Shown here: positions 21,830 through 33,239 of the stretch, in pieces
Position numbering within the stretch: position 1 is the first letter of the stretch
How the letters are laid out: each line of letters opens with the position of its first letter
Assembly: GCA_035235625.1 (NCBI GenBank)
Contig: CP141144.1
Location: forward strand, 34,780,014-34,844,013
From: Saururus chinensis
Taxonomy: Eukaryota > Streptophyta > Magnoliopsida > Piperales > Saururaceae
DNA: 64,000 bases
Direction of reading: 5' to 3'
Program-made: the position numbers and the translations under genes
The notes under the pieces: model-generated
Seen by the model: only the letters and a program-made list of their open reading frames with translations
Databases searched by the model: none
What the model was told of the DNA's origin: nothing

Positions 21830-24193
21830 CACTTGGATCATCAGCCACATTCCGAGGGTCTTGTTGTGCACTTGTAAATCATTTGTGGTTGTGACCCAAC
21901 TGCCTGCATGCTCCACATTTGTTTGGGGCTTTGACCTATAGTTGTGACTATCCGATTTTTTTGTGGATGCCCCCATTGCTTGAGTGGGATAGGTGGGTTA
22001 AATGTAGGCAAACTCAAGTCAGTGCTCACTGGTGCCTATCTATTTTTGGGTATACTCGCTCTCGATATGTCAATTTATATGTTTCTGTAGAGTACCATTT
22101 TTTGCAGCAGTTACACACATAGAAGTGTCTATGATCAATTGTTGTGATGCATGTTTACATGGTAGCCCTAGATGTTGAAACCTTTTGCATGTCCAGCTAC
22201 ATTCGACTATATTTATGACATCTTGTTCAATAAATATAGTGTCAATATTAACACGATAAAGGACCCCTATTGTGTTATCAAAGACCTGACCCATCAACAC
22301 TAACCTTACAATCACACCTATCGCGTTATTTTAGCATATAAAATTACCTAAGATGGACAATGATGTATGAACTTACACACGATAGTAATTACATTTTACC
22401 TAGTGATATAGCAAGTTAAACTGGAATTCATACATTGATACTGGCAATATATGCACATTCCTGGCTTCTTTTCTTCTATTTTCAATGTGTTTACAGGTAA
22501 ATGGGGTTAACTCTTCAGTCATATTTTGTTCATCTATTTGATGTTTTTTAAATAGTGTGGTTGTGTGCTCCCTTATATGCTCAATTAACCGAGTTATATG
22601 CATTGACATGGCTTTTTTGAACATTGCATTTGCACTTTCAGACCTGTTTGAGCTGAGGATTCCATATTTTTTTTTGAAAATACAACATTGGCCTAGTGCT
22701 CTAAACCTATTATATTTAGCCAAGCAAATGCTTCAGGATTATGTTCTTTAATGTTGTTCATTATTTCATCATATAAGTTTTGTCTAAAAGTTTTAGCTGC
22801 CACTTGAGTTGGTTCTTTTGGTAGTTGCCTTTGAATCTATCCAAGATATTTGCTACCATGTGACAGATACAATATTTGTGGTGTGTAGAGGGAAAATATT
22901 GCTTAATAGCATTTGTCAAGCCCTTCATTCTATTGAAACAATTGTATCCAAGTCGGCTAGAAGATAAAAAAATAGATTATTTCTAAGCAATTCAAGAAAC
23001 CAACACCATGTTTTCTCACACTCGTTCTCGACCACTAAAAATGCAATGCATAGCATATTATTATAGTTCTTGTCTAGTGTAGTTGCTATTAATAGCTGGC
23101 CATGATACTTTCCCTTCAAGAAAGTCGCATCTACCATTAGCAATGGCCTTAATGTTATTCTGGACACTCCTGCAACTGACCCAAACATCCAAAATACTGT
23201 TTTAAAATCGTATCCCCCAATAGGTCTATGAATATCACATGATCTGATTGGAACACTACACTTCCTAGATTTATCCTTTCTATCTGAATCCATATGCAAG
23301 AAGTACGTAATAGGATTCATCTAGGTCCCCATCTAGTAAATTAGTCAGTGCTTTCCATGCATGACCAAATATTAAATTGTTAACATTCTAATAAAGGTTA
23401 TACAACAAGTTAATAGGTCGTGTCCCCGATAACACAACAACATTCGTAGTTGTGATATTGTAAACTTCAACTATTTATGCATTGTGTTCATGTTAACACA
23501 ATAGGTAATTAGGTTGTGTTGTAAGAATATGCGACCATAGGCTTCTTGTGTGCCCAACGAAAGCACAATGCAAAGAATCTCATAAAAAATTTTTACTTGC
23601 ACACCATCATTTCTTGTAGTATGCAGTTATACCCAATGTTTTGAAATATAACTTGTTACGCTTTTCAATGTAATGTCTGCTGAATCTTTAAACAACCCAT
23701 AATATTTTTTTGCAATCCAAAGGTGCCATGCTAGAGGATGGACAATTGACTTCTTTTGTATTGCACACAAATGGTCAGGCACTAACCTCATCACAGTTAC
23801 ATGATCTCCTATATTGGAAGCCCTTATGTACTAATTACAAGACTGATCGAAGTACTTTGCAATGTATGTAATCCTATTCTCATTCACAACACAATAAGTG
23901 AAATTCATTTTTATTTCTAGGTCAATCAAAACCCTCTTAAAATGTAACATGCTCAGAAAATGTGTGCCCATTTCAAGTAGATTTTGGCAGTCCTTTGCTT
24001 GCAAACTACCAGTCATTAGCTCGCTCTCGCCAATATTTAGTTTCAACAAATTGAGATAATCAACTATCTCCCACTCTGCCTCAGCCTCAACATCAAAGTT
24101 ACTGGGTACCATGCTGTGTCTGAATTCATCACGATGAGACATACTTTCCATGTCAATTATATCACTCTTGTTCCATTGATCATCACCCCACAC
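21830..24193 (-). pseudogene. MULE transposase (MuDR/SWIM type), frameshifted
   Basis: Five parts appear in family order on the minus strand. (1) The N-terminal DNA-binding region runs 24,193-23,680, with FTYCVVNENRITYIAKYFDQ and then LAWHLWIAKKYYGLFKD. (2) The DDE/RNase-H core is at 22,925-23,320, with RPLLMVDATFLKGKYHGQLL (first catalytic Asp) and ENECEKTWCWFLELL. (3) KGLTNAIKQYFPSTHHKYC follows in another frame. (4) KYGILSSNRSESANAMF is at 22,400-22,723, and a SWIM zinc finger CSWTCKRFQHLGLPCKH at 22,151-22,201. (5) A degraded zinc knuckle, KCGACRQLGHNHK, is near 21,900. At least two frame changes (near 22,926 and near 22,835) and several stops make it dead. Confidence 0.9.
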
Positions 24194-24977
24194 TTCTTCA
24201 AAATTTTCACCATCGTAATTACAAGGGTTGTATGGGGGTTAATAGTTATCGAATGAAGTCCTTATCACACCCATCATTGGCGACATTTCTCTAATCCAAT
24301 CTGATTGACTTCTATCATAGGTTTTGTAGGCATCAGTTGTTGTAAGAAGAATGGCATGGATTTGTTGAGTTCAAATTTCCCAGTTCTCCCAATCTGCATC
24401 AGATATTAGCATATTAATCAATATGTGATATAACTCGACATCATGTATCCAGTTATACGTTTACAAATCATATTGTGTTAGTGATAACATGATATTATAC
24501 AGGTCGTACTATTACATCTACACTGAAAAGAATTAGTGTTATATCACATATGTAGGTCCCATCATTACTTAAACGATATTATAAATATCATACTTTTCCT
24601 TCACATGATATTCTTTGAACTAAACATGATAGGTTCGATGTCGTGTGCTTGAGTACACGATATAATATAATATTGTGTAATCTAAAATTCATTGTTACCT
24701 GACAATTTCAAAAGTGAATAGTGTACCACTGACTACCATCTATAATATGAAATTAGAGATAGGCTGAGTCATTACCACCAGTGATTTAGCTCTATTAAAT
24801 GTCTAATTCCATTCTACTCATGGTAATTTGTGACTATTGTTGGGCTCTTTTATCTTGGCATACAATGATAACACCTCCTTATTTTCCTTCTTATGAGTGG
24901 AAAACACTGATTGTAGGTCCTCATCGTCTTCTAATTCATATATAATAGATGAATGGAAAGATATAATTAAATATTTT
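24194..24977. other. Upstream flank of the MULE transposase
   Basis: No gene was recognised. A matching motif (ATAACATGAT) is at 24,484-24,493, and ACACGATATAATAT is near 24,646. The promoter of the transposase should lie here but no element can be singled out. The stretch ends at the next LTR. Confidence 0.35.
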
Positions 24978-25759
24978 TGTAACACCTGAGATTTTTCATC
25001 ACATTTTCTTTAAAATTCACATAATTTTTTTGCAATATATTAGCTGTAAATTGGGAAAAAAGACGAATACAAAACTTGTGAAAGCAATTTTGTAATTTAA
25101 AACATCACACATTAGTTTTCCCATATAAATTTTTACTCATTCAAACATCGTACGGCCAAACCAAATATCCCCAGGAGCCACTTAAAAATAAATGTATGAA
25201 TAAATTGTTATGATCATAGATTTTAAATACAAATCTCTCCCAGCATCTCTGAGTGCAAATCCCATAACAGTCCATAGTCTAATCCAAATTACAAGTCCAG
25301 AAAGCACAAATACTTTAATTCTCATTTCAGCCAATACATCAGATGGTGGCACAAAATAATACTCATAGTGAGTCAAAGATATACCTGAGTCAAATGGAAT
25401 CAATCCACCATGGAAACGAGCATCTATCTCCAGGATATCTCCGACACAAACCTGCAAAAGCCTACCAAAAATCGGGGCTAAAAAATAGTGTAAATGAGTA
25501 TTTTCATACTTAGTAGGAAAAAATGAATAAGGGGAGTTCTAAACAGTGAACTCTGTAAGTTCATACATAGATGTGTTCTTGGAACTCAAACATGAAGTAG
25601 GCAGCCATATAATAATCATCCACATACACATACAATCATGCCAAATACACACCATTAAACCAATCTTACACATACACTATTAATCAAAGTCTTACAAACT
25701 TACTTGTACAATCGTGCGCTTACTCGTACATCTTATACATACTTGTACAACCTTACTTG

Positions 25760-25905
25760 TATGACCTTACACTTATAGTCTTGCTCAAAAACATACACTT
25801 ACAGTCTTGCTCAAAATCATATGCTTACATTCTTACTCAAAATCATACTATTACAGTCTTGCTTAGAATTGTACTCTTAAAGTTGTACTTAGAAATTTAC
25901 ACTTA
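25760..25905. repeat. 26-bp minisatellite, about 5 units, in LTR copy B
   Basis: TACAGTCTTGCTCAAAATCA-type units, equivalent to the arrays at 4,605 and 54,609. Confidence 0.75.
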
Positions 25906-26194
25906 CTTAGAGACATACATACTAACTCATACAGTTATACACATACTATCGACCACTAAAGCTCATTAAAACAAATAAGCTCCAGCGTCAAAATGGCAAG
26001 GAATGTCACTGGGGCAACACCTTAAACTCCGGGGAGTGACTAGACAACATAGACTCTTTTGAAGGCAAGGCACACCAATGCTCATGGGGCACATGATCAA
26101 ACAGATAAGAGCAGTTCCTTGATACTATTTACCTAAGCGCACAAGCATAAACACCTACACAATAGGTGTCATACAATTGCCCACAATTCAGGGG

Positions 26195-26370
26195 TCTTAT
26201 AGTGCCAATGCCACTCTTGGGCAAAAATCATACAGTGCCACTCTTGAGCAAAAATCATATAGTGCCACTCTTTGGCAGAATAATACAGTGTCACTCTTGG
26301 GCAGAATCATACAGCGCCACTCTTGGGCAAAAAACATATAGTGCCACTCTTGGGTAGAATCATACAACTC
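26195..26370. repeat. 26-27-bp minisatellite, 6 units, in LTR copy B
   Basis: Units read AGTGCCACTCTTGGGCAGAA plus TCATAC. This is the longest and most regular of the three equivalent arrays. Confidence 0.85.
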
Positions 26371-27114
26371 TCTCAATACAACATCGAATGTTTGGGCTTA
26401 ATACATCACATAGACCAAATCAAAACATACATAACTCTGAACAGAGCATCAGACGTCTGAGGCTCAATACAGCACACAAACAACATCTCGCACAATAAAT
26501 ACCATGGCAAGATATGAGAAATGCTTAGCCGACTCATTATCGGCTAGCTCAAGCATGGAACATAATCCATCAAATCCCTCTGGTCTCAAACTCACAATGC
26601 TTTTCTTACAATTCAAGTTTGAATTAAGTTATATGGTACGATAATGCCACAAAAACTCTCAAACATACAGTCCTCCACTAATTAAACCGAACCCGAGCCC
26701 AATCCAAAATCATCTTACACAGACATCATCAAACAAAGCTCCTCAAAGCCAACCCCCGTTATCACCCTCTTACTTATACTTTACTTATTATGCTTACTTT
26801 TCACTTCATAATCTATACGTTATGTTTGTACAATTATGCAACACTCTTACTATCTGACAATCCCCCAACATACCCTCTAGTTCAAACCAAACCAATAGGA
26901 TCCACTCAAATCCTCATCCATCAAACTTACATCCTCTGTCTTCCATTGTACACTTACACATCAACATTAAACTCCATACCAAACCCTCTATCACCTCTTA
27001 CGTCCAATGCCCAACTTCTGCCCAGACACACACACATATCCATCACACAGGCGTATAGCCATCATACATACATATGTCCATCTCACATACTTTCATACAC
27101 ACAATTCCATACAC

Positions 27115-27375
27115 AGCTTACCAACAAACTCGCTAGCCATCACTAGCACACACAAAATCCACATACATAGCTTGCTAACATACTCGCTAACCATCACTAG
27201 CACATACATATTCCACATACATAGCTTACCAACATACTCGCTAGCCATCACTAGCACATACATAATCCACATACATAGCTTACCAACATACTCACTAGCC
27301 ATCACTAGCACATACATAATCTACATACGTAGCTTACCAACATACTCGGTAGCCATCACTAGCAAATACATACAT
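27115..27375. repeat. 54-bp minisatellite, 5 units, in LTR copy B
   Basis: Five nearly exact 54-bp units hold CTCGCTAGCCATCACTAGCA and CCACATACATAGCTTACC. The array keeps a plus-strand frame open as an 18-residue repeat; I treat that as a by-product of the unit length. Confidence 0.88.
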
Positions 27376-28276
27376 CAACCATACTTAGAGTTCACTTGCA
27401 TTTCATATGCAGAACATGACATAATTTATCCTCTTACATCATGCAAGTGGATCATGATTTAACATCCAAAGCATTGAATCATATAATCCTAGCACGCTGC
27501 TACACATTCAAAGCATGCTATTATGAAATTACAAGTTCAAAGCTCCCTTACCTCATAATCCATGACATTTGATGGCAAGCAAAAGATGGTGGCAGTGTTG
27601 GTGGTGGAGTTGGTGGCTAAAAGCATTGTCAAGTTGAGAGAGCTACTGTATCAAAGGTTTAGGAAGTGCCAGAAGACTCATGGCCGAACGAGGTGACACA
27701 AATCAATGTGGAAAATTCGTGATCCACGGCGGCACACTACCACGGCTGGGAGAAAGGTTGAGCCAAAATAAGTGGTGGTGCGACTAGAAGTCGAGGGTGT
27801 ATTAACTGATGGTCAGCCGACTGCTGAGAAGTACTCGACCGGGTATAAGACATCAAAATCGGCCGTGGACGGCTCCCAAAGGCATCAATTTCTCGTGTAC
27901 ATGGGACCACATAAAGGCAGAGGGCATGGGGAGAACTCAAGGATAGAGGAGAGGTGGAGGAGGGCTCTAATGGTCGATCCAATCAATGGCGGAGCCGGCC
28001 GGCGGTCAGGTGGCACAAATGATGTGCCTAAACCCTGAAATGCACATGTGGCCACATGCACATGTGGCCAACAAGAGCCACTCTATGGGGAGATGAGTCG
28101 AATGGTGGTAGCCCAAGGCCCACAAAAGGACGCAACTAAGCTAGGGCCAGGAGGTGGTGGCCGACTGAAACGGCAACGACATCGTCGATTGCCACCCACA
28201 CCCAAAACCAATGGTGAGGGCAGTTGTGCATCTCGCACGTAAAAGGGTGAAGGTAGACTCAAGGTTGAACAATGGT

Positions 28277-28634
28277 GGGGCAAAGGCCATGGTGAAACAA
28301 GGCTAACCCCAAGGCTAGGCCGAAGGCCAATCAGTGACCAGAGGCGTCATATTAGCAAAACGACCATTAAGGGTCCTACAGGTAAGACCCAAATCGAGGC
28401 ATAAGGGCGGAGCATGATGATGCACTAAAATAACATTCAATTAGATGCTTTGAATGGGGCAAAGGCCATGGTGAAACAAGGCTAACCCCAAGTCCAGGCC
28501 GGAGGCCAATCAGTGACCAGAGGCGTCATATTGGCAAAACGACCATGAAGGGCCCTACAGGTAAGACCCAAATCGAGGCATAAGGGCGGAGCATGATGAT
28601 GCACTAAAATAACGTTCAATTAGATGCTTTGAAA
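28277..28634. repeat. Tandem duplication, 2 x 179 bp
   Basis: Both units (28,277-28,455 and 28,456-28,634) start GGGGCAAAGGCCATGGTGAA and end CAATTAGATGCTTTGAA. About eight differences are visible. It lies where copy B stops matching its relatives, so it sits at or near an insertion boundary. Confidence 0.9.
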
Positions 28635-31338
28635 TCTTGAATTGCAATCATATGTTGTGTTAATTCACTACTTGTTTGCGCTATTTAGGTTTTAAATAGG
28701 TTAGTTGGACCTTAGTTGTGTTTACATGTTTAAATAAACTTCAACAGGATCCAAGTAGAAGAAGAAGTGAAGGTCAATTACCCAAAGCTATTTAAAAGTA
28801 AAAATGGACTCCTAATGGTCTAAACATGCAATGAATGGTCTAACACAACCTTTTGGACCCGTTAGATTTGAGATTTGCATTAAGAGAAATAAATTTGGGA
28901 AGAAGCTGATTTGGACAGATTACGACAACCTTTGTATTTTGACCATATCTTTCTATTTATAATTTGGATTGATAAGATTCTTGTGGAATTACAAATAAGA
29001 CTTCAGTGGCTACAATTTTTATTTTAGGAAGAAATTCATAATTTTGAAGATCTATGGGTCGAATGCAGCATGTAAAAGGATAGTTAGTTAACTAACCTGA
29101 AGCCAACACATGGAGAATCTTTTAATTTGTTGTGATTGATACATATAAGGAAAGACAATGAGGCTGATTAGATAACTAAAGGAAGACTCAATGATACTTA
29201 TTTACTAAATAAATCATTAATTTATTTGATTGATTTAGAATCTAATCATTGCCAAAGAAACAACCAATCAAGCGATCAATTAGGATGCAATCAAGGGATA
29301 TGATTGAACTTTCCCCTTTGAAGCAACCCCTTCTACACCAATAAATAGAGGGGTGGACGTGATAGAGGCATGATTCCCTCCACTTTGGAGCTCTCTTCTC
29401 CTATTTTCATCTCTTCTTTTGTATTTTTGTTTTTAGTTTTATTGTAATGGCTTTCTAAGCTCTCAAGCTAAGGCTAGAGGTGATTTGTAATAATCTAATG
29501 GAGTTCTATTCATGCTTCATCAATAGTTTCAAGTAAGTATTGGTTATTTGGAGTGATGTTCATTTAATATTGTTTTCTTCTTGTTTCTTTGTGATTTGGA
29601 TACATAAGATGCTTGAAGGCTCTCATTCTTGATCTTTTGTGAATTTAATACATAGAACTCTTGAAGAAATAATTCTTTTTATCCTTCATCTATCCAAACT
29701 ATAACTTCTCTTTATTTTTTCTTTTAATGTTCATATCTCCCGGTTACATAGAATATTCATTCTATTCTAACTGAGATAACATGATACATAAAGAACATCA
29801 TTATTGTTATGACACAAGATTTTATAAAATATATAAAGAGTTAAAAAGTAAAATCAGAGCTTGCTCAGGTCGCAACCATAAATGTATAACCATAAATGTA
29901 ACAAGAAATATTTTATTCCCCAGGAAATATACTATCTGTGTACAAACACATAAGTAAAGATATAAACAAGTCTTCTCAAGCCAAAAATATGAAAATATAC
30001 TTAGAAACCAATTGGTGTAATCATAGACTTTGTGGTCACCAGTTGAAGCTCCCAAAAAGTATCTTTACTGCTTTCTTCTACATCCGTCTATTCCACACCG
30101 AGCCCTGCAAGGTCTGGGGGGTGGTGAGTATTTTAAACTACTCAATAGGAGTACATATCCTATTAGACATAAATATAACATCTGGCAGTTTGTAAATCAC
30201 AAGGTAAATAGACAATACTTTTCGAAAAAGCTGTAAGGGTGTGCCTCTCACCCAAAAACTTCCCTAGGGATTCTCCATACGTATCGAAGATGCTTCTAGG
30301 GTTTGTATTATTATATAAAGAATTTGTTGAGGGTATAAAGCAGCGGCCTCTTACTCCTCTACAGATTTTTAGTAAAACACTTTGTGCTTATAGAGGGAAG
30401 AGCCACCCGTGCTCATGAGGCGCCGGGATCTAGAGAGCAGAGAGTTTTCCCATGATACTCTCTACCCTACTGCGCATAGCCTTGATAGTTGCCCTTCGTT
30501 AGGGGCGAATTAGGGATCTTGCCTTTCATTAGGGGCTCACCAAGCTAATGTGCATACCGTGTATCCGATTCCAAACCGGATTTACCTGTGTACTCTCAAT
30601 TATAGAACTCTATCGGTACGTCTACCAATTTGAGTTCCAAACAATTAAATCTCTTATATGCCCGACTCAAATGGGAATTTCCTTCTCTTTTCCTTCTTCT
30701 ATGAAGATCAATCTAGCATCTCCTTTACAAGTCATGGTCGTGTTACTAACAATGATAATAAAGGTAGGGTTAGTCGCTCATTCCAAGAGACAGTTACCCC
30801 TTCTCTATCTCATCTTAGTAACTCGGTGGTCATGATTGTACGTATTTTCTAAAATCATTTTGATAGAGCAACAATTCCATAAAAACCGCCTTTCAATCTT
30901 TCCATAATTTAAAATAATGGCGAAGCTAGATTTTCTTTATATCACATATAACATAAAGCATAATTCCTAATTAAATTCAAAAGATAAACACTTAATAAAT
31001 CAAGTATATGAGGCAATTATAAAACATAAACGGAAATTAACTAGAATTATTCATATAAACTTTCAAAGATAACCAATGTAAGTATTTATGTCATAGAAGA
31101 GGATAAAAGCCCCTACCTTGATTTCCGCACGAGAAAATAACGGTACTCTGGACAGCCCAAAATTAAATATTAGATTTGTAAGCTATAGAGATCTTAAAAT
31201 AGAAAAAGAACTCTATCATGACGTTCAGCACGGTCGATTTAGGTAGAAACGTTTCTTAAATTACTTAAATCGGACTTAAAACGAGGAAGAAATGAATAAA
31301 AGAAGTTTGGAATGAACTAAATGAGAAACTGACGCTAT

Positions 31339-32052
31339 TTATAAGAAGAACGTGGCTATTCAAACCCCTTTTTTTCCTTGTGTCCCCCATTTCTTCTTTA
31401 CCCCAACCTCCTTTATTACAATCTCTCAATAATCCCCCATACTTAAAATAAAAAAATTACCTCACTTCTCCCCCTTCCTCTTCTTCTTCGGCGAAGCTTT
31501 GGTCGCCGGCGCCAGCACCACCGGAGTTAGATCCACACCGGATTGGCTGTGCACTTCCAATCTGGCATGCGGCGAGCTCCGATGGATTGGCCACGGCCAG
31601 ATCTCACTGGCCGCGGCCCGCGTGGCCAGATCTGGCTGCGCTGCCCACGACCAGGACAGGCCGTGCAGTGTGGCCAGATCCGCCCACGGCCAGCGCTGGC
31701 CAGCGGGCGGTGCGGCCAGATCTGGCCAGTGGGCGGTGCAGCCAGATCTGGCAGTGGGCAGTACAGCCAGCGCTGGCCGTGGGCAGATCTGGCCGAACTG
31801 CGAGGCCTGTGCTGGTCGTGGGCGGCGCGGCCATATCTAACCACGGAGTGGTCACCGGAGTCCATTTCGTCGTCACCGTTGCCGTTGCCGTTGCTGGAAG
31901 AAAAAAGAGAGGGATTTTGTGGGGTGGGGGAAGTATAAGCAAAATGAAGGGGGAAATAGGGGGGAATGAAGTAAAAAAAAATTATTGTTTTTACAGTGTT
32001 TTGGGGAACACTAGGAAAAAATGGGGTCTGAATAGCTACGTTCTTATAAGAA
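31339..32052. mobile_element. Non-autonomous MULE (696 bp) with GC-rich cargo, 9-bp TSD
   Basis: The element is 31,348-32,043. Its ends are inverted: GAACGTGGCTATTCAAACCC on the left and, reverse-complemented, GAACGTAGCTATTCAGACCC on the right. The match runs about 42 bp with five differences. TTATAAGAA lies on both sides (31,339-31,347 and 32,044-32,052), and the sister LTR at about 38,250 shows the empty site once (CTATTTATAAGAAAGC). A 9-bp TSD and these TIRs fit Mutator. There is no transposase. The middle (about 31,485-31,870) is very GC-rich, as in Pack-MULEs that capture gene fragments, but its source was not recognised. Confidence 0.9.
31590..31860. repeat. GC-rich degenerate repeat around CCAGATCTGG palindromes
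   Basis: Five or six sites of GGCCAGATCTGGCC or near variants alternate with GTGGGCGGTGC-type strings at roughly 30-bp spacing, inside the MULE cargo. Frames are open on both strands because stop codons are rare, so none is called a gene. Confidence 0.65.
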
Positions 32053-32525
32053 AGCAGAAGTGACGCGTGTCAAACAAGCATCACATGTCTAATGTGTTAG
32101 TTTTCTATCGTGCATCCCTAACATGCGTCAAATTCCTGATGCATGCCTTTGACGCATGTTAGATTTCTTACGCTTATTTTATATTTTATTTTTAAAAAAA
32201 CTTAAAAACATTATATCTTCTTATCCCGATATCAGAATTACGCGTTCTTTGTACCGATGGACTCGTATTAATGAGCCCTTCAAAACTAGACCAAAGTTGG
32301 ATAGGTTATCTTACATTTTTAAATTGGGTCTCGCCCTTTTGACACATTTCCTGAGGTTATAACCTTTCGTCCCGACCTCTGTTTCGCGTGTTCTTAGGTT
32401 CATTATGCTGGTCTCACCGAGCTCTATTTAATATACTTAACATAAAAAAATTTATAAAAAAGTATTTAAAAACTTACGGATGTTACAATCTCCCCTCCTT
32501 GAAGAAATTTTGTCCCCAAAATTTC

Positions 32526-33089
32526 CTAGTCGTCAAATAACTCAGGATACTTCCTTCTTATATGAACTTCGGTTTCCCACGTTGCTTCCTCTAATGAGTG
32601 GTGTTGCCACAAGATTTTTACCAACGGTATTTTCTTGGTTCTAAGGACTTGTTCCTTTCTATCTAAGATCCGTATAGGCTTCTCTTCGAAAGTTAAGTCT
32701 GGTCTCAGCTCCTTCGATATCGTATCTAGAACATGGGATGAATCTTGAACATACTTCCTAAGCATGGAGACATGGAAGACATCATGAACACCTTGAAGTT
32801 GAGGAGGTAATGCCAACCTATAAGCTATAAGTCTGATCCTTTCCAATATCTCCATTGGCCCTACAAAATGAGGGCTTAACTTACCTTTCACTCCAAATCT
32901 CATAACCCCTTTTGTTGGTGCTATCTTTAAGAAGACGTGATCACCTACTTCAAACTCAAGATCTCGACATCTTTTATCTACATAGCTCTTCTGTTGACTT
33001 TGAGCTATCAACAATTGTTCCTTGATTAGCTTAACTTTATAAGCGCATTGCTGGATCAACTCTGATTTAATCAAACGACGCTCTCCCAC
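32526..33089 (-). pseudogene. G2 integrase C-terminus and chromodomain-like end (fossil)
   Basis: The frame has SYVDKRCRDLEFEVGDHVFL (the GPY/F-preceding block), GKLSPHFVGPMEILERI, LPPQLQGVHDVFHVSMLRKY, then ILDRKEQVLRTKKIPLVKIL and SLEEATWETE. The last two form a chromodomain-like module, which in chromoviruses directs integration to certain chromatin. This places G2 among chromoviruses, most like Tekay/Del. Confidence 0.9.
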
Positions 33090-33239
33090 CTCACTCTAGC
33101 AGGTTGGTGATTGACAAGGTCGTCCAAACAATGCTTCATACGGTGCCATACCAATGTTAGAATGATAGGTGTTATTATAGGCAAATTCTACTAGTGGCAG
33201 ATGTTCATCCCAATTACCTTTCCAGTCCAATGTGCAGGC

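Larger units (their letters stand above)
1650..24977 (-). mobile_element. Decayed Mutator-like element carrying a transposase and a Ulp1-type protease gene, split by LTR elements
   Basis: Two convergent gene remnants define it: a plus-strand gene ending in a C48/Ulp1 protease signature and a minus-strand transposase with MULE and SWIM motifs. Plant MULEs that carry Ulp1-like genes are known (the Kaonashi and CUMULE types), so the pairing is expected. Both flanks share an unusual short motif, ATAACAYGAT or its reverse complement, dense at 1,690-3,825 and sparser at 20,460-24,500. About 16.4 kb (3,839-20,218) of nested LTR elements separates the Ulp1 halves. Terminal inverted repeats were not found, so the outer limits are estimates: the left from where the motif begins, the right from the start of the next LTR. 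Confidence 0.65.
29805..32487 (-). repeat. G2 3' LTR, enlarged by a MULE insertion
   Basis: In plus orientation it runs from TGTTATGACACAAGATTTT to GGATGTTACA. Without the 696-bp MULE and its 9-bp TSD it would be about 1.98 kb, close to its partner. Confidence 0.93.

Noticed and set aside
26195-26370. CRISPR-like regular array of 26-27-bp units
   Set aside because: Units are head-to-tail with no spacers, and the array lies in a plant LTR. The same holds for the 20-bp array at 58,778.
27007-27462. A repeat protein of 18-residue units
   Set aside because: The 54-bp minisatellite in an LTR keeps the frame open because 54 is divisible by three. Equivalent arrays in the other copies have different unit numbers and broken frames.
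31499-32063. Five overlapping frames of 112-158 codons on both strands
   Set aside because: They come from a GC-rich repetitive MULE cargo. No frame has a recognisable domain, and a transposon cargo is a better explanation.
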